NCBI RefSeq assembly: GCF_026745355.1
Contig: NC_079208.1
Coordinates: forward strand, 14,989,417-15,053,416
Reading direction: 5' to 3'
DNA from: Beta vulgaris subsp. vulgaris
Taxonomy: Eukaryota; Streptophyta; Magnoliopsida; Caryophyllales; Amaranthaceae
Length of the DNA: 64,000 nt
Position 1 is the stretch's first letter. Every line of letters begins with the position of its first letter. This document shows positions 49,401 to 61,500 of the stretch, piece by piece. Both the position numbers and the translations under genes were made by a program. The notes beneath the pieces are model-generated. The model ran no database searches and had not been told where the DNA came from. It saw only the letters and a list, made by a program, of their open reading frames with translations.

Positions 49401-52400
49401 TGAGTTCGTCGCGATTTCAGTGGTTTGCTGTTTAGGGTTTTTTTTTTCATTTTCGTTTATTTTTTTTATTTTTTGTTTATTTTCAGATTTGTTTATTTTT
49501 TTAGGGTTATAGTTTTTCATTTTCGTTAATGTTCATATTTATTCAGATTAGTTCATTTTCAGATCTATAATTTTAAGGTTATTTTTTTCATTTTTTGTTC
49601 ATTTTTGTTAACTTCTGTTTTTATTTTCGTTGCAACTCTGAAGATGTAAAATCTGTGATGTAATCATAATATAAGCTATCTATACTGATTTTTATTTTGT
49701 TTATTATTTTTTGTTCATTAGTTCATTTTTATTTTCGTTGCAACTCTGAAGATCATAATCTGTGCTGTCTGTTTTTTTATTCATGTTCATTTTGGTAAGC
49801 ATATTTATTTTGTTGATGTTTTTATTTTCTAACTGTAATATGTAGGTTAGGTGTGTTTTGAGAGTAAAAGAATGCAAAAAAAAAAAATTATTTTTTTTTG
49901 GGTCAAAGGGGCTGCGCTTTTACCTAAAAGCGCAACCCTTCACTTGTAGAAGGGCTGCGCTTTTACCTAAAAAGCGCAGCCCTTCACAGTGAAGGGCTGC
50001 GCTTTTCTAGCGCAGCCCTACTTAAAATGTGAAGGGCTGCTATTGAAAGGGCTGCTGTCAAAAAGCGCAGCCCTACAGGCCTTTTTCAGCGCAGCCCTTC
50101 TTCATTTTTCCACTATTGTAATATCATGATTCATGCGTGGCTTTCTCTCTCTCCACACTCTTCCATTTTTTTCCCTTCTGGTCTTCATCTTCAAGAGACA
50201 TTTACTCCAATTTTCACTTTTCATCTTCAACATTACGTTTCAATTCCCAAATCAACTTTTATCCATGTACACCAAATTTAAACTTTCCTTACTTATCTCT
50301 CCTAAAATTCCCATAAAACCAAAAAGATGAAAAAAAACCTAATCTCCTTTTCTAAATTTTAACACTAAATACTCCGTATACATATTTCAACCGTGTTTAA
50401 TTTGCGAACAACATCAAAGAAATACATGCAACAATAGATTTTCAAATCAATATCAAAGAATGACATAAAAAAATCAGGCATTTCAAGTCTTAAGCATCAG
50501 TAGATCTGATTGGGCCAATTTTCTAACAAAAAAAGGTAATTTTTTAAATCATATATTTCAGTAATTTCTCCATGATCCCAAAATTGTAACCGAAAAGTAT
50601 AAACTAATTTCAGTTTTTTTTCCTTGTCTAACTTCTAAATTCTATTCTCACACATTGATGTTTAAAATATTCATCATTTTAAATTTTGTCCTTTTCTAAA
50701 TTTTAACAATTTGAGCTTCAATTATATTTGTAATGCAATTTTTAAATTTTTCATACACAATTTGATATTGGAATTCTTTTTAGAAAAACAAAAATCGTTA
50801 CTTTTCGCAAATTAATGTAGTTTTTTATCTGAAAATGGAGTTTTGCAAAAGTTGTTCGCAAAAAGTTTGATACTGTTTTGTTTTTCAAAATTTATGTCTG
50901 AACATGGATTTTTTGCAAAAAATTTATTATTGGCATTTTTTTAGAAAAAACTAAATTTGTTTTATATGAAAATGAATTAAATTTAAGTCTGATTGTATAA
51001 AAGCCCTTTTGAACTCATTGCTAACATCTTCATTTTTTTTAACTACATAACAGTCGACTAAGTTGCTATTGTTTATTTCAACTAATGCGAAATAATTTTG
51101 AAGGTTAAAAGAATTATGTACCTTTTTGGAAGTTCGCAAATTGTCGATGGATGAATGTGTGATATCGTCATCAAAATCTTATGTTTTTCTTAGATTTTTG
51201 TTTATAGGTAACTTTCGTGAGTATGTAATTGTGAATGGTTCTTGAGAATAGTAATTTGTAAGTAAGTTTTTGTAAATATTTTTGTATGTACTGACGTTCT
51301 AGGTTATTAGTTTTAGTTTGTATGTTAATTTTAAGTTTTAATAAAGTTTCCTGATTATTTGAGTGATTTGCATGATTTTTATAACGTGATTTTCTCAATT
51401 GAATGAGTGATGTGTAAAGTTACTTCTTTTAAATGATTTGTGAGTAATTTGTGAGTGAGTGTTGTAAATTAATTTTTGGTAGTTTTCGTTGAGTGTCGAT
51501 TTTGATTTGACATTCCTTTTGTAAATAAGAAAGTGAAGGGGGGCAAAATAGGCGTTTCAAAAGAGGACATCATTGCTCCCCCCTTCCCTTATATAATAGA
51601 GATCATTAATTTGTTACATTTTAATTATCCAAGTTGTTACATTCCTAATTAGAGTTTTTCCATGTCCTTAAGTTCCTCTCTCTATGATAGGCTGACCACC
51701 GCTTATATTTGCTCCTTGAAAATTGAATTTGGATCCAATTTCCCATATTGAATCTCAAAGGTTGGGGTGAGCATATCCTTTTCTATATTGTAAGTAAGCT
51801 ATGTGGGTAAGGTCATGGAAATGAATCGAACATAGCAACTTAATAAAAGAGATAGCTCATATATACTCGAGTCCTTGTTGAGGTGAGCACATCTCTTTCT
51901 AAATTGTAATCTTTGTGGGTAAGACCATTAAAATGGGATTTAACTTTACATAATGTCCAGTAGTAGTTAAGATCCATTGTTTGTGAGAAATTACTCAAGC
52001 TTATGGCACATGAGTACATCTTGTAATAGAAATATTAGGAAGAAATTTTTAGTAGTAATTGCTATACAACCATATTTTATAGTGTCTCAACTGCAGTCCC
52101 ATTCAATTAGATAGAATAAGTAAAATCCTAATGGCTTTCAGCTAGTGTGACAAACGCTAGTTATAGAAGGCCGCTAAATATAAGCATCGTCACAAATACT
52201 ATTAATGTTTTAAAACCAGTGTTGATCTTATTGCTAATGAATTGCGGCTTAAGGAATTTAATGACCGTGCTCTTTGAGTGAGGACTATTAGTCATTTTTC
52301 AACTGGTAATTGATCAAATTTCTGGGGCTATGAAAATATGTAGCATTGGGTAATTACTCAAAAAGGAAAAAGAAATAGTTGCATTCTTTGCTGTACTATT

Positions 52401-55400
52401 ATTTATGCAGGTTTTAGGGCGAAACCATTGGAAGCTCATTCCTGCCATAGCTATTAGCTGTAGATTATGTGATAATTATCTTACTGTAATTTTTCTTGGG
52501 ATAGATTCTGTATTAATAAGTTAATAATTAATATTGATGAGTGAAATAAGACAGCTTATGCTCTCATGTGAAGTTTTGTCCATTGGCAACTGGAAAATGT
52601 ATGAAATTGGCGATCTTGCAAGGAAATATTCCTAGAACAAAGTTGGAAGAAACATCTGGACTTGTGGGTTTTCAGATTTACTATAGTAGTGTGTACTTTA
52701 CCCTGGAAGATCTCTTTAACCACTACATTAAACATCTTACACCCTAGATTTTCACAGAATTTAGTGCAATAAGAATTAAGAACCACCTAATTGTTTCACA
52801 GAAGCCGGAGAAACTTAGACTCTTGCCTCTTGGTATGTGGTGTTGGCTATATTTAACCACTACATTATTCTTTTTTTTTTTTTTGGATAATAACCACTAC
52901 ATATATATTATGTTATTGCTACACAGTTACATTAGGTTTTTATTTGGGGTGAAAAGCCATCGAATGGACTTCGAAAAGTATACTCCCTCCGTTTCATTTT
53001 AATCTACACACTTTGACATTTTACACTATTCACAAATTTTACTTTGACCATCATTTGTGATTTATAAGCAGATGAAAATATAGTCATATGTGATCTTGTT
53101 AGATTCATCATAACATGTATTTTATCAATATGTACTTTTTATAATTTTTACAAATACAAAACTAAAGATATATGTCTTCAAAGTTTTACATTGACATGCG
53201 TGAAAAGTGTAAATGTATAGATTAAAATGAAACGGAGGGAGTACAATATATTATGATGCCATCTCAAACTAGTAATGTGCTTCAGAATTTGACAAGTGAG
53301 AGCAATATTAAATATGAAATGATAAAAAATGCAGTCATCTACATTTTTCCTTTAGAAAAAAATCAACTGATGAAAAGTAACTTCTTCAAGCGATTACAAT
53401 TCTTTAAGACAGTAATTAGTTATAGTCTTGTGCTATGTTCTGGTACGAAACATTTTTATTTATTAATATTGTACTTTAAAATGATAACACTAAATACAAC
53501 TTGATCTTGTGGTTAAAACTATGTCTTATCCCAAAAGTTGATCAACATAATGATGTAACACAATTTTGGTCTATTGCATGCTGTAATGTGTTATTTAAGA
53601 TCATCTCTAAGATGTTATGTAGCAGATTTAAACTAGTGTTACCTAGTTTAATTGATGAAGTTCAAAGTGCATTGTTGAAAATAGAGTGATTATGCATAAC
53701 ATTTTAATTTATCAAGACATGTTTAAACATTATAAAAGGAATTCGCAGCCTCCAGGAAGCACTTTGATTTGAAGGTTGATTTGAGGAAGACTAATGATTC
53801 CTTAAACTGGAATTTCATTCAAAGTGTTGATGATGGCATTGAACTTTCCTGAGAGATTTGTGAGATGGATCACGGAATGCATCATTATTCCTACTTTCTC
53901 TCGCCTCTTTGGCTGTCCTCAAACCAAAACTCCTCAATTGCAGCTCTTGGCTTTTGGGAAGGATTTCAATGGGTTTCGTGTTTTCGTGGAAAAGAGAACT
54001 CAGGCCTCGAGACTTAGCTAAACGCAACTCCTTACACCAGATGATAGATGGATCTCTTCTATCCTTAGATGGCGAAGATATTCTCATTTGGAAGCCACAA
54101 AAATCGGGTGTGTTCTCGGTGAAATCAATGTGCCTTGAGATCCACAAACTAAACCTCCAGCCATCTCATGATGTACCAAAGGTTTATGGCATGGCCTTGT
54201 CCCCCCTCGAATCGAAGTGTTATCCTGGCTTGCCTTACTAGGTAAGATAAATACTCGTGCAAAGCTGGCCGGAATTGGTATGATTACCAGCAGCTAGGCT
54301 TGTTGTACCTTATGTAATTCCTCCATCGAGGACCACAATCACCTCCTTCTCCTCTTACGCCCTTTTGCGTGGGGTTTATGGTGCTGGTGGATGAACCTTT
54401 GGAGTCCCGCATGGGTCGCACCTTCATGTATCCGTGAAGCTTTTGATTAATGGAAAATAAAGTGCACGGGAAAATTCTTCAAGAAGGTATGGGCTGCTAG
54501 CTTTTTCATTATTCTTTGGTCAATTTGGAAAGAAAGGAACTCAAAGAATCTTCAGCAACAAAGCTAGCTCCTTGCAACAAATTCAAGGCCTCATTTTGAT
54601 TCGACTAAGTTGGTGGATTAAAGGGTGGGGGGATCCTTTTTCCTATTCTTGTGAGGAAATTTTAAATAACCCATCTTGTCTCCAATGGGGGAAATTCAAT
54701 GGTGCGATCGGTTCTTGTGCTCCAACCCTGTGGCAACTATTTTGGTCTCCTCCGCAAAAGAGCCACCTCAAATGGAATGTCGCCGCCTCGGTTAGTGCCT
54801 CACTGTTTTCATCCGCCATTGGCAGTGTCTTATGGGATGATATGGGTTGTTTTAAGTGTGTTTTTTCAAGCCCTATCCCTCTTATTGAGATCAACAGTGG
54901 CGAAATTCTAGCTATACACCGTGCCATTCAAATATCCATCACCAAGGGCAACATTCATAACCATCATATTGAGATCGAATTCGACTCTTTCAATGCCGTC
55001 AAATGGTATAATGCAGAGGCGGGTGGTCCATGGAAACTCGCCTTTCAACTAAATCTCATTCGCAACGCTAGAAAGCGATGGCTTAATATCTCAATTTCCC
55101 ACTAAGGAAGAGGTGCAAATTAAACATGGTGGCTGGTTTCTTGCCAAGCAAAGTCTAACTAATTCATGGCATGGTTGTGACTTGTGAGAGACTGTTTTTT
55201 GTTGTAGCAAAGGTCTTAGAGACTTCTTTTCTCAGTTTGTATTGGGCTTTGTGTATGGCCTGAGATTTATAATTATTTCGGTTCGAATGTAAAAGCCTTG
55301 AAAGTGTTGTAATGGCTCCATGGTTGGGTTCTTCTCTTAATAGGGTGTGCCCATGCACTATAAAAATTTCTCCCTTCTATTGGGGGAATACCTTATTAAG

Positions 55401-55725
55401 GGTAGAGGACCCTTCCTTTTGGCCGCTTAATGAAATGAACTCAAATTATCAAAAAAAAAAAAATTTAAAAAAAAAAAATTGAAGTAAAATATAATATGAA
55501 TAAAAGTTTTGAATTAAACCTTTTGATCATAACTCTCGAAAGAATCTCCATCTTGTATAGCTTTCTTTTGCAGCAAAAGTGCTTCCAACTTCATGTACAT
55601 CTTTATTATAGCTAGCGTTTCTTTTAAAACCTTCATATAAGATTGTGAAAAGAAAAGAAACATCAGGTAAAGCACTAGACTTTACAGAGGCACTAATTAA
55701 AAGATAATAGTTGTATAGTCAGTAG

Positions 55726-55787
<62 letters not shown>

Positions 55788-55799
55788 ATTATTATATAT

Positions 55800-55830
<31 letters not shown>

Positions 55831-58468
55831 AAGCAATAAGGATTTGCTTTTGTGTCAAGAGCAAATTGAATTGCTGATGTGTCAATCCTTTGTAATATCT
55901 TTTACAATTTTTTGCCACGTCTATTTGTCTCTAAATATTTATGTTATACATTACTTTTTTTAGGCATATAATTGGAAAACTATTTAAGAAAGTTCTCTGT
56001 TATGGAATGTAAATCAACTAAATTTTAGGAACCGATTGCTATTAATTAGTAATTACTTATGCATCATAAAACTGCCGAAAAAATGTATCTCCTAAATCCG
56101 ATATTTTAGGCACTAATTAAAAAAAATCATATCCCCTAAATACGGTATTTTAGAAACTAAATAAAAATTTATATCCCCTAAATTTGATATTTTAGTTACT
56201 AATCATATATTTTGGCACTAATTATGAAATAAATTTATAGCAAGAAGCTGATATTTTAGGTACTACTTAAGGTATTACAACTATTTAAACGAACATGTTG
56301 TACTCTCTTCTTAAACCCAAAAACAAAAGTCTTAACAGATTATAATATTAAACTTAAAGTTTACCAAGGGACGTATTAATCATACAATAAGTTGTATTAT
56401 AGATTTTTTTAAAAATTTCAAATTATAAGATCATTGACCACATATTCATACCATCAAAATTATAAATTCATTGCAAACTATAAAATCTTGGGCCGTCATA
56501 TTACAAAGACTACGATGTATCCCATAAAACGATGATAATTATTGGTGAGTTACAATGTGATTAGTAATACAAAACACGATCCACGATAAAATCAATAATA
56601 ATTGATATTAGCACCTCATGTATAACACAAAAAATAAACATCTTATGTATTAACACTTAGCTTGCATAAAAGAATAACATCTTATGTACTAACACTTAGC
56701 TTGCACAAAAACATAAACATCTTATGTACTAATACTTGCACAAAAGTCTAACCATCTTATGTACTAACACCTAATATTAAACTATCAACTAAAAAATGGA
56801 TTAGCCAATATATATATAGATAAGGAAAGATAACAAAGTGTCAACAAAAGTTAACTTTTACTTGGCTCATGAGGTTTGTAAAACTTAAAGGAGGGTAGCC
56901 TAATTGTAACAACAAGCATAAGATGTCTTAAAGTTTAGTATAATAACAATGGGACCCCTTTCATTGTACAAAATATCACATCGTAATATATAAAATCCGC
57001 TAGGAATATGCTATCTTAACTGTAAATGTATAGCATCTCTATGTAAGGTTAAAGATTAAAATTACATATAGAACTTATGTGAAATTTATTGTCCATAATT
57101 TTAGTGTAATTGTATCTTTGTGAAGTTTATAAGTCATATAGTATAGCTGTTCAGTTTATTCACAACCACCAAATCACATAAAAAAAAATAATATTACCAT
57201 ACACGTGAAATTTGAGACCAATTTCTAGGTGTTCATCTCAAAAAAAAAGATAAAATGTCATGTAATATATTTCCACATATAAATTGATTTTTATTTCTAT
57301 ATATTACCGTTCATTTGGAACAAGCAAGTATTATTGACCTGGGATAGTGAGCTAATCACAAACTCACAATAAAAATGAAAAAAAGGGTGAATTGTGCATG
57401 TAACAAATAATTGACAATACAGTTTATTCTATATTTTACTTTCCAAAATAAGTTAAAAAAATGGGTCAAATAGTATGAAACTTACAAACTTTAAATTCTA
57501 AGAGAGGTGCATAAAATCTTAATTCTATCTAGAAGCCGAATATATAATCTTAACAAAGTCAAAGTTTGTTAATAAAGTTCCAAACTGTAACAAACCCTTA
57601 CTTAGAACTCTCAGTCTTCACTGTCATAAAAATTATGTCTTTTTCCATCTCAATTTGAACATCTAGAAAGTGAATCATCATCTTCATATAAAAAACTTAT
57701 GTAGATAACATTTGAATCTCAAACATCCAACGTCAATGGATAAAAACACAAATTCATTTTTTTCTCCATTTTCGAATATATCAAGCGTGTTCGGTGAGTC
57801 TTTGGCCAAACTTTTTGGATAACTTTTTTCGAATAAATCTGGTATTGAACGGTAACTTTTTTCTTTAATAACATAAGATTCAATTGATTGAATATAGCAA
57901 TTTTTCGAATAAATCTCCATTTTATTTAAATATGATATTGTCCAAATTCAGGAAAAAGGCTCAATTAAATATAACAATACTAGCTATGTTTTAAAGCTCC
58001 ATTTTTGGTTTGCAATTTACATGGGTTCAGTTAGCCATATCAAGAGTTACCAGTATTAGGGTATGAAATTTTATTTGTGATAAAGATCACGAGATCTCAA
58101 GACAACAAAAGAGTGGGGGTGAGATGGATTGTAGAAAGTAGGGACGACTAAAAGTGGGAAAAGAAGTGGTTGCATGATTAAATCCCAGTAACGGAGCGAA
58201 TTGTGATTTTATTTGATCCTCAATGTGAATCAATAGGTAGAGGAGAGACTTTTTCAATCAACGTCACACGATAATATTAACTACATCAGTCATTGAACGC
58301 ACGAGTTATAAGTCAGTTTAAAAATATTCCTAATAGATGATATGATATATTATAAAAAGTTTAAATCACGATCTAATATTCATCCCATGATTTTGGGAGA
58401 AATTAAACATCATAAAATCATAAAATTTATAAATAAAAAAAATTCCGTGCATTTTGCACGGGTCAAAA

Positions 58469-58529
<61 letters not shown>

Positions 58530-61500
58530 CATGATAAAAAGTATTTGAAAGAAGATAGTCATAATAATTGAAGCAATTCGCAATAATAAGGTATATGAAA
58601 GAAGATTATATACACTATGGTATTTTAACTGGGGGTGCTTACCGAACGAGCCAAGCCCGAATAGCACTGTGCTCAGCAGGGGCGGGGCAAACATATCAGG
58701 GGCCCTATACGCTCTTTTAAAATTTGGCCCTTCATATTTAGTTTATAAAAAATATTAGGTTTTCAATTTTAAAAAATACTTTTATATTGAAAATAATATC
58801 TAATCACATTATATTAAAATAATCTAAACAAAATCACCAACCACACATTGTACATCAATTTAAAACCACCCATCACTTGAACTTTTCCGGCAAAATTTGT
58901 TGAATTGAAGTTTAAGAGTAAATTTTATTGAAAAATTGCAAAAAAAAATATAGGAGTATGAGTAGAAATTAATGAGAGAGCTAGAATCGAACCCGCGCCC
59001 ATGTTGCCCATCCCTTACTACTTTACCACTGATCCAAATGCTTTCCTTTTTTTTTAATTTCAAACATTTAATACATATAATATATTTCGGGGCCCCTCTA
59101 TTTTTGGGGCCCTATTCCGTCGCCTATACAGCATGGGCCAAGAACCGCCCCTGGTGCTCAGCTCGAGCTCATTTAACTTTTCATGGGCTCGGCTCGACTC
59201 GTGAGCTCGACGATCTTGGGGGAGCCATCTAACCGAGCTCGGCTCGAACTCGTGATTTGTTTTTCTTGCTCGAGCTCGACTCGTGAGCTCGAGTAGGCTC
59301 GAGCTTGGCTCGAACTTGGGTTCGATTATGGGCTCGAGCTCATTCGGGAAATTTATTTTGCGAAAAAACTGTAGAAAGTGAGTTTAATTATTCTATCATG
59401 ATTGATGATTCTAATATAATATTTTTTTTAATATACAATATTTTTTTAGGAAAAAATAATAATCGAGTTGTTCACAAGCTTTCTGAGTCGAGTTTTGCTT
59501 AGCTGAACTCGACCCGTTTAAGTCTCGAGTCGAGCGCGAACTCGAGGCGAGTCACAATGAGCTAAACTTTGACTAAGCTGAGCCCGAACTATTCTCGAGC
59601 TTGTTAATCATCACCCCTAATTTTAACTTTCATATTTTTTATTCTTTGTACAGTTATTCGCACATCTAAAAATATATACTTCTAATTTGTCTTATATATA
59701 AGGAACGCCTTATAAAAGTAAACTAGTATTTTGGCCGGACGATGTAAAGCGTCAGTTACAATAAACAAGCATTTTATTATCTTAAATTTTTTAATTTATT
59801 TTGCGACTTTCAATTTGTATATTTGTCCATTAACAAATTGAAAAGTTTAAGTCATGACTTATGGTGTGATAAGTAAAAAGATTTGAAAGGTATAAGTTTG
59901 AAAATAATAGTTTAAAAGAAATTGTGGTAAGAGAATATGACATCAATAGTATCTTGTTAGTTACGTAATAAGAGTGTTAGAAATGTATATGCTTGTTCAA
60001 GTCTTTATCATATTTATATAGTTCCAACGTTAGACACTAAAATCATAATATATTGATGGTTAAGCTTTTACTTTTAATTTTAAAGGTCACGTGTTCGAGA
60101 CTTTGCAATTAAACAATTTTTTAAATTGAAGAGTATATATGGACATAAGGCATTTGCATTATAAGTTTGAAAAGAGTGTTACGTGGCACATAGATTTTTT
60201 TAGACACGACTTTTAATATATTTATATAAATAATTATAATAATTATCATATATATTCGTGTATTTCAAGTAGCGGTTGGATAATAATTTCTCATTTGAGT
60301 AGGATATAAAGTTATAATGAAATTGGTGTTTTCATTATCAAGTTACTTTTAAAACAACTATTTAATTACCATTTGTTAAGTTGTGGATGGAACACATGAA
60401 ATATTCATTGTTATCTACTACCTCCATTTCCTAAAAATCTTCCTTATTAATGTTACTACAGATACCAATGAGAAGTAATTTGTGTGGGATGTGGGGTGAG
60501 TAAAGTAGGAGAAAGAAAGGGAGTAAAATTGAATTAATAATGTAATGGTGGACCATATTATAGGGACATGAGAGGGTAAAAAAGGGAAAAAAGTTTCAAA
60601 TAAGGAATAAAGTAAAAGAAGGAAATTCTTTTGAAAACGCACTTAAACGGAGAGAGCGAAGATCTTTAGAAAACGGAGGTAGTACAATTTAATCAACACA
60701 TTTCATCTTAAATAAAAAAAAAGCTTAATATAAGCTCTTAAAATCAATTCATTTAGAAAGTCAATTATTTATCCATATATATTACAGAGACACATACATG
60801 TTTATTTGATAATATTTAATTCTCAATGATACGCAGTAAAAACTGAGAGTTCTAAGTAAGGGTTTGTTACAATTTGGAACTTTATTAGCAAACTTAGATT
60901 TTGTTAAGATTTATATTCAGCTTCTAAATAGAAGTAAGATTCTATGCACCTCTCTTAGAATTTAAAGCTTGTAAGTTTCATACTATTTGACCCATTTTTT
61001 TATTTATTTTGGAAAGTAAAATATAGAATAAACTGTATTGTCAATTATTTGTTGTTACACGCACAATTCACCCTTTTTTCTTTTTTATTGTGAGTTTGTG
61101 ATTAGCTCACTAACCCAGGTCAATAATACTTGTTCCAAATGAACGGTAATATATAGAAATAAAAATCAATTTATATGTGGAAATATATTACATGACATTT
61201 TATCTTTTCTTTGAGATGAACACCTAGAAATTATGAGCACTCAAATTTCATATGTATGGTAATATTATTTTTTTTAGTTGTGATTCGGTTGTTGTGAATA
61301 AACTGAACAAATATAGTATATGACTTATAAACTTCACAAAGATACAACTACACTAAAATTATGGACAATATATTTCACATAAGTTCTATATGTAATTTTA
61401 ATCTTTAACCTTACATAGAGATACCATAAATTTACCAGTTAAGATAGCATATTCCTAGCAGACTTTAAATACTACGATGTGATATTTTGTACAATGAAAG

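Larger units (their letters stand above)
58630..59619. mobile_element. hAT-type element with GCTCGAG subterminal repeats (outer)
   Basis: The ends TGGGGGTGCTTAC and TAGGGGTGATGATTAAC (reverse complement of the right end) are inverted repeats; ATTTTAAC is duplicated exactly at 58622-58629 and 59620-59627 (8 bp, as in hAT). From 59155 the right half is packed with GAGCTCGGCTCGA-type subterminal motifs. Without the nested element it is about 505 bp. Non-autonomous. Confidence 0.88.

Noticed and set aside
49000..49440. Two overlapping open frames of 151 and 111 codons
   Set aside because: They lie inside a CACTA element, overlap in different frames, and consist of low-complexity Ser/Phe/Leu/Pro sequence from a CT-rich stretch. 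No domain is visible.
54643..54927. 94-codon minus-strand frame
   Set aside because: Antisense to the LINE RNase H domain, which explains the long open stretch.
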